64,000 bases of DNA. It comes from Persicaria tinctoria (taxonomy: Eukaryota; Streptophyta; Magnoliopsida; Caryophyllales; Polygonaceae). Below the pieces are notes generated by a model. The model was not told the origin of the DNA and did no database searches. It saw only the letters and a list, made by a program, of their open reading frames with translations. Location of the stretch: positions 54,411,098-54,475,097 of the forward strand of contig JBANSL010000020.1 in NCBI GenBank assembly GCA_037127255.1. Direction: 5' to 3'. A program made the translations under genes and the position numbers. Positions 46,301 to 58,600 of the stretch are shown one piece after another. Within the stretch, counting starts at the first letter, position 1, and each line of letters starts with the position of its first letter.

Positions 46301-48787
46301 CAGATATGCTCAGCAACTTTAAACAGGATACGTGGGATTTATTGAGCATCACAATTATCACATATATGAACAATGTACGAGCTTGGTGTATGCACCATAC
46401 GAGAACATATAATAGCAACATAGTAACTACCTCATCTAACACAATGATCATATAATAGGTCAATCATGGCACGTAATCATATAACGAGATACATTTAGAA
46501 ATCATAAGTCCCACACGATACTAGCGATACATGATGTAATACAAGCATAGTCAAGAGTCATTAAGAGGAGCTCAACATAATCTTCACGAAACATGAGGCA
46601 TCATCAAAATAACAAGAAGGGCATCATTGGCGACATATTATAATCATGTTAAGAGCGAACCATCATAGAGCACATATATAGTACAATAGTCATCACATCA
46701 TAGAACAAGTGCAACAAGTGATCCATTTAGTTAGTTATATTGGAAATCATGAGCCCTACCAGACACTACTAGCATTTATCAATCATTAACACAATCAAGG
46801 TAACTCGATTAAATCCATTCTAACATTCGTGCATCATGCGTATGCGAAATCATGATATAGCGTGGTGTGTGATCATGCGAGGTGTCCAGTCATACGTTCA
46901 TGCAGGCACGAGAGAATATCATAGGGTAATAGGGAATCACTACCAAGAGGTAACATGTAAGCATGCCAAGATAACCATCACGAAAAGCAAGTCGCTCATC
47001 GAATTCAACATCGGTCTAATCATGAGTAAAACACCTAAGAAGATATGAAAAGGGAGAATCACACTATCAGGGACCTAGCTCAAGAGAAAATCAGCAACAG
47101 CGTAGGCAAGATACAAGTTCGCACAAGTCACAACCGAGGATCCTACATGATGCTAAAAGCTCAACATAACACGCGATACATACATGCAACTAATCATGGC
47201 GGCACGTAAGAAATCACTTCAATCACATTCAAGCAATCTAGAAACATGAGGAAGGTTTTACGATGTATAACACGAGTTTAAGCAACAATAATTAACCCGA
47301 TGTATACGTAACAAACAAGCATGCTATTGATTCTTGTCACAAAAGGAATAATAGGCATTGACACGTCATCATCCAACATGCTGAGATGATCATCTATCAA
47401 CATTCATACAAAGAGGAATTGATCACATTATCATGGACCTAATCCATGGAAAGCAACATTCATATAGACTCATATCATGCCCTTCATGTTTCTAACCAAT
47501 CAGTAGTACGATCATTACAACAGGTCAATTGGACACGCGAGACCAAACTTAATCATGACAGAAAGCGAGATGCAACACGAGACCTCTAAACAATGTGACT
47601 AGCATGGATACGGAATGTTACACAATCACGAATTTACATTAAGGATCATCACAATAACACCTACTGGGAATTACGTATCATATAAGGCATGTTGACATCA
47701 AGTTGTAGCACGTATCAAATAAGGAACTTGCTTCATCAGGTTATCAAAATTTAACGATCACACTATCATGAACCTAGTAGAATAGAATCATGCAGATTCA
47801 TTTCATGCAACTCACACATCCATTCAATCATACGATCAATAGGCCAAGTAAACATGCTTTAACAACATATAATCATGGTAGAAGCCAAGACATAACACAA
47901 GACCTAAGCAAGGTAACCAATCATAGATGCAACAACATGAGTAGCCTTTTTACCAATGGGCATTCACAGGGTACATGCCAAAGATTACAAAATTATGTCA
48001 TGTAGTTCGGAGAGAGTCACAATTACAACTAGACAGAGATCCCTAAGGGCAACCATTGACTTTTCCAACCGACTCACCACCCCTCTTCCCCGTGGGACTT
48101 TGGTATGACTCTTCATGGCATGAAAACACTAGTTGATTATAATAAGAATAAGGAAGGACAGCCCCATAAACACCTCACTTCTAACTCAAGTGACATCAAG
48201 AACTCCCAACTCCCAACACTTAACATCCAACCATAAATCCAGACACAATGTGTTTACCAACCCAATTTCCCATGAAAGACACTGACATCCAGGAAAAGGC
48301 TAGATAGAACCGTCAAGGGGTTAACATAGTGGAAGGGGTTATTCCACACAAGCTGGGTTTGACCACACAGAAACAAGGATACTCCCACTATCTCATTCGC
48401 ATGGGTCAATCAATACACATTTAACTGTTAGGCATACCAATCAGATATCTAGCATAGCAAGCACTCAACACAGAATCAGTTAGTGACACTCATAATGATC
48501 TCCTTGGAGTTTCCCAGACCCATCTGTAAAGAACAAGCTAATATTTCGCCTACCCATTTCCAACTACATCCAATAGGGATGGTCTAACGTCTTTCACTAC
48601 CCACTCGCGTCCTCATTTGGTCGGTCTTCCTCTTTTATTACAAGTCAAGTTCATTACTTAGTCCAATTTAGGTTAGACATCTTAAATTCATTTTGCCCCT
48701 TTAAAACACATTCAAATCATTTGAAATTCATGGGCGGTTTTCCAAAACATACACTCGACCCTTTTGTACCCGAATTGCACAACCTCA
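43379..48787 (-). other. Non-coding interior of the LARD
   Basis: About 5.4 kb with no frame over 100 codons. The plus strand is rich in A and C (endless catcata, atcaac and cacaatcatg variants), so the transcript would be rich in U and G. I find no Gag, protease, RT or integrase motif in any frame. It may be degenerate gag-pol or spacer that merely maintains packaging length. Confidence 0.8.
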
Positions 48788-48799
48788 GCTCTGATACCA
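48788..48799 (-). other. Primer binding site of the LARD
   Basis: Plus-strand gctctgatacca is the inverse of TGGTATCAGAGC, the initiator Met tRNA site, four bases from the LTR at 48804. It fixes the orientation as minus. Confidence 0.92.
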
Positions 48800-48803
48800 T
48801 CTT

Positions 48804-51800
48804 TGTAACGGCCCAGAATTATAATTTCTGGGTTACGTTTCAAGGGATAAAACCCCTTGTTCGGATCTTGCAATCCAGGTACGGGTCGAGGGTTCAAACA
48901 CTTTTATGATTAGTATAAAGAGGGATTTCAAACCCTAAAAACCTCGAAGGGCCGTTGGGTACCCTTAATCTGTCCTAAGACTATGTCGCGGAATCCATTT
49001 CAAACGGAAGTAAAGCGGAAGCAAAGTAAAGATACAAGTGCCACGGCAAAGCCGGATCAAAACCAAATCATGAGTGGGTAGTTACCATTTTATTAAGTTA
49101 GAATGTTAGCCAGATTCTTCGAATCGCCAAAAGGGAACCCCATCATATAGACATCGAGCACTCAATCTGCAGATAATACCTTTAAAAGAAGAACGGGGAA
49201 AGGAATCAGATCGAGCCACGCACGCGGGACCGGCAGTCCTCACTGAGGCCACATAGTATGTGCTATACCTAATAAAGATGCTCTAATGCAGTACGGGATT
49301 CAAACACACTAGCATGCTCCTAGTTCATAATAATGTGCAGAAATACTGTAAAGGGCCCAAGACAATGCCAAGTGGCATATCCCTCTCCTACCTCCACCTC
49401 TTCCGACAGGCGGAGACTGGCCAGCTCGTGAATGCATTCATTCATAATAGGGCGGCACGCATGCCTAACCCGCTCCACCATAAAGCCCGCAGGCATATCA
49501 TAATATAAGGAAGTACTCGATTGACTCAGGGTACCCGATGAGGCTGGGCTACCCTATGACCCTAGCAAAGACTTCTAGGACTATCACAGATAACGGCCGT
49601 TCTGTTTACATACGCATAGAGAAAGAGAATGCTCAACGATCGATGCAACCTAGCATGGTACTACATGGCATGCTGATAATGAATGCAACACCTAACATAA
49701 AATGCAACAACAGGCCTGAATGTCCAACCTGAGTAAGCCCCCTAGGGAACTTACCTGAAGATGCAGAACAGCAAGATAACACAAGCAAGGGCCCAATGCA
49801 AGTCCAAAAGCAACACACACCTATCATCAAGTCGATTCCATAAGCTACCAGACCGATATTCATACATACGAAACCCAAGTTCCCAACATACTCAAAACCA
49901 ACCAATAGTGAAACTGTTTTCCAAAACCTTTCCGATATGATCAACATCAACCCAAAATCATTCTTCCTATCACCCATTGACAAAATCATACCAACCATAT
50001 TTTCCAAACTCTTAAATCCCAATTTAAGTCAACTCATATCCAAAATAATTTCTCAAATCATCTAAAAATCCATTTATGAAACATTACCCTTTCATCAACT
50101 CATTTTATTATCATTTTAAGACAAATCCGACAAGGTTAGTATATTTCCAAAATCCTCTTCTTAATCTTATTAAATCAATTCTCCAGTCATCAAAATAAAT
50201 TTCAACCTTGAAACCTTTTCCAAATTCTTTTCTTTCTTTTTAAAATTCAAGTCCACAAATATTATATTTTTGAATCTCAACAATAATATGATATGATATA
50301 TTATCCATTTATCTAATATATTCACAAAATATATTCATAAGTCTTAAAAATTCTTTTTCTCCAATTAAACCTACATAACCCATTTTGTTCATAAATTAGG
50401 GCCAAGAAGAAGAAAAGGCCCAAATTCGGATTCATTTGCAACCAGGCCCAACAAATAAAAGGCCCAACTCTTCTAAACCCTAATTTCCCTCAAAACTGAA
50501 CCGGTCCGGTTTTTATCAAATAATTTGCTGAACCGGACCAATATAAAATAAGAAATCAGGAAACAAGTGAACCGAACCAATCGGCCACTGTTCATCGTCT
50601 TCATCAGGCGGTTGCGAAATTCAGAGAAAAGAAGGGAGAGAGGAAGGAGCTGCCAGTGGTGGCCGTTCTCCGACGACTCAAGCCCGACACCAATCGACAG
50701 AAAATCGACAAGAAGAGAGAGGAGGGCTCACCGAAGAGGGCTCGAGTTTCTCGCCGGAAAACGCTCGTCGAGCTCGATTGTGCTTCGTCGGAGTCCGAAT
50801 CGTGGAGATCGCGGCCTAGGACGACAATAGGAGGTCAAAAGGCGGGTTTTTATCGAGTTTGAGAGCGGAAGGAAGGACGGAAGGGCTTACCGCTCTTCGG
50901 ATTCGAACAGCGCAGCGGAAAGGGGAGGCGGGGGCGGCGCTGCTGCGTCGGGTGTTGCTGCTGCTCGGAGACGCCGGGGAAGGCGATGGGGTATTGCTGT
51001 TGCTGCTCGGACACAGGAGGAGGAGCTGCATCAGAGAGGGGGGAGTGCGGGACCTCGGCTCGGTTGCTGGGCTTCGACGGAAAGGAGGAGCAGGGTGAGG
51101 CGGTGGCTGATGCGTGGTGGCGTACGACGAAGAACAGGAGGCGACTGGTGGTTCCAGGGCTGCTCGCTCAGCTTCGTCTTCGGACACTGGAGGGAGCGTC
51201 GGAGCTCGGGTGCTCAACCCCTTGGCTACGAAACAGGGGAGGAGTAGTGACGGTGGCGGCCTGGAGAGGCGCTCGACGCCTGGAGCTCGCGAAACGGAGG
51301 TGTGGTGGAGTTGTGGTGGCCCCGGCGGATGCAAGAAACAGTGAGGAGGGAGGCTTCTTTGTGGTCGGAAATTGAAACCGACATGGTGAGGTGGTACTGT
51401 TGATTGAAATTGCTGAGTTTGTGGTTTTGTGGGGAACAATGACAGGAATGGAGAGGGAGAAAAGGGGTGTTCTTGTGATAGGTTTTAGGGTTTTCAGCAG
51501 ATCCAATGTATAGGGAGGAAGAGGGAGCAAGTAAGGTGCAAGGTGTGTATGGTTGTGAGCATGAAGACAAATTCCAGCAGAGGGAGTAGCTGGAAATGGG
51601 TGCAGGGTTCCACCGGTTGAGAGAGATAGGAGAAAAGAAAAGGGAAATTAAAATAGGAAATGGTCCCTCTCAAAGAATTTAAAATAGCGGAATAGACTCG
51701 AACCCGCTCACCCGACATATCCCGACTAACTCAAAGCGATCTTCAACTTTCAAATCCGAGTTTAAGAAATTAAGGACGAGTTTTTCTTGAAATATCCGAA

Positions 51801-51916
51801 TTTTTATTTAATTTATCTTATTATATATATATATATATATTTTTATTTTTATTTTGACTTAAATCCATTTTATAATATTTGTTGAAATTTATTATTTAAA
51901 AATCCGGGCCTTTACA
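48804..51916 (-). repeat. 5' LTR of the LARD
   Basis: 3,113 bp, the same length as 40248-43360 and identical in every stretch checked. It contains the promoter of the element; I could not assign a TATA box confidently. Confidence 0.95.
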
Positions 51917-52310
51917 GGGTGATGGGTGGATGGTCCAAATTTTCACCCGATCCACCACCCAGAAACCACCACCCGCCAACCCTATCACCCGCCCCGTTTC
52001 ACCCGTCACCCATCGGGTAATCGGGTGGATCGGGTGAAAATTCGGGTGAAAAACATCCTGTTCAATTTAAACAAATAAATCTAAAAAAACAGTTTAACAA
52101 ATTAAAAAAAAAATTGTTTATGAAATTAAAGAAAAAAACAGCCCCTAATTAACATAAAATTTAGCCTTAAAAAAACAGTTATTGTTTAATGTAAAATAAC
52201 AGCCCCTAATTACTACGTAGTATAAAATTCAGCCTTTAAAAAAAATAGCCATTGTTTAATATAAAAAAACAGCCTCTATTTAACAAATAAAGGGTTAGGG
52301 TTGGATAAAA

Positions 52311-52313
<3 letters not shown>

Positions 52314-52362
<49 letters not shown>

Positions 52363-52375
52363 ACATATATATATA
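52314..52375. repeat. TA-rich microsatellite
   Basis: Nearly pure TA with a few interruptions, continuing as a short GA run (52375-52386) up to the MULE-type element. Confidence 0.95.
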
Positions 52376-52389
52376 GAGAGAGAGAGAAA

Positions 52390-53521
52390 GAGTAAATTAC
52401 AGAAAACCACCCTTAAATTAGGTGACTTTTCAGAAAACCACCCACAAAAAAATAAATTACGGTTAACCACCCGTAAAAGGATTCCTTCATCAGATAGCCA
52501 CCCAAAGTACAACCCCTGAACGGAATGACTATTTTGCCCCTAGCATATATACACAATTAACATTCCCGGCCTTCATCATCCTCCCCATTTGTCCTCCTCC
52601 CTTTTCGATCTCCCTTCCTATTCCTCTATTTGCTCCTCTTTCTCGATGAACACAAGTATCCACCCGTTGATTTTCATGTCGTCGCAATTAATCATGGATC
52701 AATTTTGATTTCTTGCTTGTACGATTTTATCCTCTACGCCCATGTTCGATCTTCTCTCTCCTCCTGCTCTTCTTGCCATTCAATTTCTCTCTCCTCTCAA
52801 TTTATGGGACATCGATCTTGAGTTTGAGAGCGTTTGTGGGCTGAGCCTGTGGTGAGAATCAGCAATCTGAAAGATTCATATGAGCAAGTGTCAAGGGGTC
52901 GAAAATGAGAGTGTTGTTGCCAGTTTGGATCTAGGGGCTTGTGACTTGCGAGGACCGAAAGAAGTTGGATTGATGGCTTAAATTGGTTTGGGATTTCGAG
53001 AAATTAGGGTTTTGCTTGTGTATGATTGTGGGATTAATGAAACTTTGCTTGATTTCGTGGAGAATTGCAGAAGTGCCAAAGGCCCTTGCTGTTGATTCAT
53101 GTTTAATCGATCTCCTTCACAATCTCTTCCCGGAATAAATTAAGGTAGGCTACTATAGGCTTGTTTTTATCTTCAATCAATACAGAAATAAAATTAATTA
53201 TTTCTCCCATTAATTGCTTTATAAAAGTGGTAGAAATTAACCTCACTAATCACTATATGAGATTGTTGTATAGTTGATTGGGATAATAAACATTATACTC
53301 CGTATTAGGATAATGGCCATGGTTGGCAAAACTCTGGAGCATGAAAGAGAAGTATATTAACTCACACGATGACAGTGAAATAACGGAAAGTGGGCATGGG
53401 TGGCTATTTGATGACGGGATTCTTTTAAGGGTGGTTAAGTGTAATTTAATTTTTTATGGGTGGTTTTGTGAAAAGCTACCTAATTTAAGGGTGGTTTTCT
53501 GTAATTTACTCATATATATAT
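52390..53521. mobile_element. MULE-type non-autonomous transposon 2
   Basis: 1,132 bp, ends GAGTAAATTACAGAAAACCA and its inverse, with TIRs of about 130 bp that repeat AAACCACCC and TAACCACCC at 30-35 bp intervals like element 1 (32804-33857). The TSD is not visible because both flanks are microsatellite (GA left, TA right). The interior (52560-53300) resembles the 5' part of a plant gene: pyrimidine-rich leader-like text, a short frame at 52630-52821 and intron-like AT-rich DNA. This may be a captured gene fragment. Confidence 0.8.
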
Positions 53522-53719
53522 ATATATATTAAAAATATGTCGGGTGATGTACGGATCGGATGACGGGTCGGGTGATGGGTGAAATTACTATCACCCGCAT
53601 CCGACCCGCCCCATCACCCGTTTAATATCCACCTTGTATCGGATTTTCACCCGTTTTTTTGGTTCAGGTGAAGCGAGTACTCATTGGATGCGGGTGAGAT
53701 TGCCACCCCTATTCGTTAG

Positions 53720-55110
53720 TGCATTATGGATTACATATAGAAAGGTGACAAATAATTTATTTACCTAATTAAGAATAAAATTCTATTAGGAAACTTAGAA
53801 TATGTCAGTTTATTTTTTACAAGAAATTTCATAGCATATTTTTATCTAATGCTCCTATTGTATAATAATAATTGTTAAATATCGATTTTTCTATCCTATG
53901 CCTTTAGGGCATAGGATAAGCAGTGAAAATCCTCTACATCACACGGTGTAACACTTGGTGCATCACTTAATTATTTTATGTACAATTTAACGTTTAAATT
54001 TTTTAAAAAAATTATATTCATATTTCATACACTTATATTTACATATCTATGCATTTTCATCATAAAAAAATCATTTTAAAAAATTACATATAATTAAAAG
54101 ATTGATTATATTGAAAAATAATTTTTAAATAATTTTTAAATAATAATTTTTCATGATAAATTTTTATAAACATGTAAATATAAGTCATACGATGGAAAAT
54201 TGGCAATTATATATAATTATTGCACGGCTCGGTAGAGGTACAAATTGAAGGGGTCAAAGTCTATCCACCACATAACTGAAATTGCATATTTTGAACTTTG
54301 ATTTATTTTGAACTTGTTTGGCAAACCCGCAACATAAAGATCTGGTGGATATTTATTAATGCAAATGAGCATACCGGTCATAATTATCCCTTACGGATGT
54401 ACGTAATTAAAAATTCTTTATAATGTTCTTTTTTTAACAAAATAAAAAAAAATAAAAAAAACGCTGTTTTTGGTGTTAATAAATTCGGATTTTATTTATA
54501 TCAACTTTAGTATAACTCAATTTTAATTTCAATTTGAACTTAGTTAGAATTATGCTCATATAAAAATAAAGATCATTATAAGACCGTGGTTAGAAATTTT
54601 TTAGGGGGTTAAAAAATATGTATCACTAAACTATATTGTACTCCCTCGTTCATTTTAAATTTATTTTTATTATTAAGGCATGTTTTTTTTAAATTTTCAA
54701 AAAAAAAATAGTTATAATGTTACACTTATTAGTAATATGTATAAAATTACTTGGTACATGACTCTTGTTGGTTGAGTCATGTGTTCGGGATTTACCAACA
54801 AGTGGTGATTTTTCTAGTAATAAAAAAGTATAAAATTATATATACAAAATTATATGCTTCTTATCATTTTTAAAAAATAAATATAATTAGTAAAAATCAA
54901 TTAAAAATTAATTTAGGGAGTAGTAAATTTTGTATTATTTTTATGATGGGTTTTAAATTTTAATCGTTTTATGCCCAAGGACATAGGTTAAAACTGTGAT
55001 TTTGAAAGATATCTATCTAATTAAAATATACAATATTAGTCATATTTTAAAATGAACTTTTAGGATTTACTCTTTTTTATTTATAGGAAATCCTTTTTAA
55101 TTTAATTTTT
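53720..55110. other. AT-rich spacer
   Basis: No gene, RNA gene or complete element recognised. Confidence 0.55.
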
Positions 55111-55381
55111 TACTCCCTCCGTCTCAAAATTTAAGTCATTTTAGACTAATTTAGTTGTATCAAAATATATGTCATTTTATGTTTGTTAGGTAGGACATAC
55201 GAAGTAGTAATGATTTGTATTTTTCTGGTACAAGGCAAAGATTTGAGGTTGATCAACCGCGGTTGAACCAATGCCCAAGGGCGTTCTGACAGACGAAGAC
55301 CTGAATCTCGGCAGGTGAGCTATCAGCAAGCATAGATGTGGAGAGTCTGAGGTGTGCCAACCGGTCAGCAACATGGTTCCC

Positions 55382-55543
55382 TGTTATGGCCCAAGGGAGG
55401 GCGAGAAAAGTTGTTAGAGAGTGAGAGAGAGTAAAGAAGGAAGGAAGAGGTAGAGTAAGAAGTAGGAGCTTCAATTCTGTATTTTCATAGCTTGGTTTGA
55501 TTACAAGTGAGCTATTTATAGGCTCTACAGCTCAAGCATAACA
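55382..55543 (-). repeat. 3' LTR of gypsy 3
   Basis: 162 bp; it contains a gagtgagagagag stretch and, on the minus strand, a tataaatag TATA-like box. Confidence 0.95.
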
Positions 55544-55615
55544 ATGCTCCCCTATTTCAGAGCCTTGACTCAAGGCTTATGCAACAAAAAACCAAGCTAA
55601 GTATACACCCTCACA

Positions 55616-58600
55616 CTCCCCATTCAAGACACTTGTCTGAAGGGTGAATCTGAAAATCTGGAAATTGTTGTAGTATGTGTGTAGCTGGTTCCCAGGTCGC
55701 TTGTTGCTCGTTCATATTGCACCACTTGACTAGCCATTCAGTAACTGGATCTCCACTTGCCAAATAAAATACTCTGGTGTCAAGTATTGCCTAAGGTTGT
55801 ATGGCAATTTCTCCCTCCTCATCAATGCTGGGTAGCTCATTTGATGCTATTTGATCACTCCCAATCTTCAGCTTCAACTGGGATATATGAAATACTGGAT
55901 GGATTTTGGAAGAAGGTAGTAGCTCCATCTTGTATGCTACTTTTCCCATCCTTGCAAGGACCTTGTAAGGCCCATAGTACTTTGAACACAGATTGAGGCT
56001 ATTTCTTTAAGGCCACTGAAGTCTGCCTATATGGTTGCAATTTGAGATATACCATATCATTAACCAGTAACTCCCTTTCAACCCTGTTTTTATCAGCAAA
56101 CAACTTCATCCTGGCTCGTGCTTGCTGTAGTTGGAATCTGATTTGGCCCAACATATGCTGCCTACCTTGGATCCATTCAGAAGCCACACAACTGTTGGAA
56201 ACAACAGGTGAAATGCCTAACTGAGAGGGTAGGGTGCCATATAGTACTACAAAAGGTGACATCTTGAGAGCTGTGGTGTTATATCGAAATTTTGCTAGAC
56301 ACGGCCACTTTGCCCGCTGCTTGGGGTGGTCTAAAGTCATGCATCTCAGAAAAGTCTCAAGGCATCTATTCACACGTTCAGTCTGCCCATCTGTTTGAGG
56401 GTGGTAAGTTGTACTCATATGCAGTTTTGTCCCTAAACTTTTGAATAATTGCTGCCAAAATTTACTCAAGAAAACTTTATCCCTATCTGAAACTATGCAC
56501 TCAGGCAGCCCATGTAGTTTGTAAACTCCTTCCATGAACACTGAAGCTACTTTCTCAGTTGTAAATGGGTGGCTCAGTGGCATGAAGTGTGCATAGCTAG
56601 TCAGCCTATCCACCACTACCATAATAGTGTCCAGTCCCTGGAATTTTGGCAAGCTCTCGATGAAATCCATGCTTACATGGGTCCAGACTGCATCAGGTAT
56701 GGGTAAAGGTTGTAGTGACCCTGGTAACACATGCTCACTCTTGCTTCTCTGGAATACATCACAAGCCTTAACAAACTTAGTGACATGGTCCTTCATAGCT
56801 GGCCAAAAGAAATGTTGCTTGAGCCTCTGATAAGTCCCATGGATGCCTGAATGCCCACCTACTGGTTCCTCATGCATAGCAGCTAAGAGCTTGTGTTGTA
56901 GCTGCTCATTGTTGCCAATGAAAAGTCTGTTTTTATATCTCAGCAAGCCTTTAGTAACAGCCCAATCTGTGTTGGACTCATGCATTGCTGATAATAATAA
57001 TTGTTGTACCTCTGGATCCCTAACATAACTGTCTAGGACTTCCTTGATCCACTCTGGTTGGATATTAAGAATAGCATGACACTCCCCTTGTTGTGCCATT
57101 TCTCTCCTGGATAGTGCATCTGCAGCCTTGTTTTCAGATCCTTTCTTATAAGAAATGGTGTAGGTTAACCCCAAAAGTTTCCTGGCTGCCTTCTTCTGTA
57201 ACTGAGTAGTAAGCTTCTGCTCTACTGCCAAAAGGCTGATGATCAGTCTTGATAAAAAATTCCCTGGGCTCCAGATAGTGCCTCCACTTCTCTACTGCCA
57301 AGAGGATTGCTAATAGCTCCTTCTCATAGGTGGATAGCAATAAGTGTTTACCTTGTAGAGCTTGACTCATAAAGGCTAAAGGTTTACCATGTTGCATTAG
57401 AACTGTTCCAATACCTGTTTCACATGGATCAGATTCCACCACAAAGGGGACAGAGAAATCAGGGAGTGCTAGAACTGGAGGTGAGCTAAGAAATTTCTCC
57501 AATTGACCAAAAGCTTCTTCTGCTGCTGGAGACCAAGCAAAAGCATCTCTCTTCAGAAGATCAGTCAAGGGTTTAGCTATAATCCCATACCCCTTAATGA
57601 ACCTTCTATAGTATCCTGAGAGGCCTACGAATCCTCTTAATGTCTTTAGATTACTAGGCACAGGCCAAGATAGCATGGCTTCGATCTTTCTAGGATTTGT
57701 AGCCACCCCTTCTTTAGATATAAAATGACCCAAATATTCTACATGAGGTTGTGCAAACTCACATTTTGAACCCTTTACAAACAACTTTTGATTCCTTAAT
57801 CTGCAACATACTTCCCTTAGATGTTGAACATGCTGGCACACATCATTGTTGTATACTAATATGTCATCAAAAAAAAACTAGAACAAATTTTCTCAACATA
57901 TCAGAAAATACATCATTCATCAATGCCTGGAAGGTTGCAGGAGCATTGGTGAGGCCAAAAGGCATCACTTTGAATTCATAGTGCCCGTGGTGAGTCCTAA
58001 CTGCAGTCTTCTCTATGTCAGCCTCAACCATCCTTACTTAGTGGTAGCCTGATCTCAAATCCAGTTTGGAGAACAATGTTGCACCCCTGAGCTCATCTAG
58101 CAGATCTTCAATGTGTGGTATAGGAAATTTATCCTTCAAGGTAGCCTCATTTAACTTCCTATAGTCCACACACATCCTCCATGTACCATCTTTCTTCTTG
58201 ACCAACAAGACAGGTGAAGCAAAAGGGATATGGTTGGGCTTGATCACTCCACTGCTAAGCATTTTTAGTTACCTGTCTCTCTATTTCAGTTTTCTGTAGG
58301 TGAGGATATCTGTAGGGACGAGATGCTAATGGAGCAGTTCCATCTTTTAAGAAGATAGCATGCTCATGGCCTCTTTCTGGTGGCAATTCCTTTGGCTCCT
58401 CAAAAATATCCCTGAATTCCTCCAATACTTGTTGTATCTCCACAGGTAATTCTGGCATTACCTTCTCTATGTTACAGACTTGCACCAATTGAGCAGTAAT
58501 GGCCTTCCTGTGAGCATTCTAATGCTCGCATGCCCACTGTCCTTGTGGTCCTTAATTCCTTTGATCACCATTTTTTCCCATTTTTGAGAAATGATATCTG

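Larger units (their letters stand above)
40248..51916 (-). mobile_element. Non-coding large LTR element (LARD type), very young
   Basis: 11,669 bp. Two 3,113-bp LTRs (40248-43360, 48804-51916) matched wherever I compared them, including a TA run, and they contain identical predicted peptides. TSD GGGTG at 40243-40247 and 51917-51921. The primer site is next to the right LTR on the minus strand and a purine tract is next to the left LTR, so transcription runs right to left. The 5.4-kb interior has no gag or pol. It must have moved with proteins from another element; LTR ends TGTAAAGGCCCGG and GGGCCGTTACA may help to find it. Confidence 0.95.
40225..53711. mobile_element. hAT-type non-autonomous element, split by two insertions
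   Basis: Termini TAGGGATGGCAAT and ATTGCCACCCCTA, flanked by a perfect 8-bp TSD (ttcgttag) at 40217-40224 and 53712-53719; eight bases is the hAT TSD length. Its own sequence is 40225-40247, 51922-52389 and 53522-53711, about 680 bp, with many CGGGTGA/TCACCCG words near both ends. The 11.7-kb LTR element entered 23 bp inside the left end and a MULE-type element entered later on. No transposase. Confidence 0.92.

Noticed and set aside
45688..47048. Short frames in the LARD interior
   Set aside because: All under 100 codons, scattered, no Gag or Pol motif.
43361..48803. CRISPR-like or satellite array in the catcata-rich interior
   Set aside because: No regular unit or spacer pattern; only biased composition.
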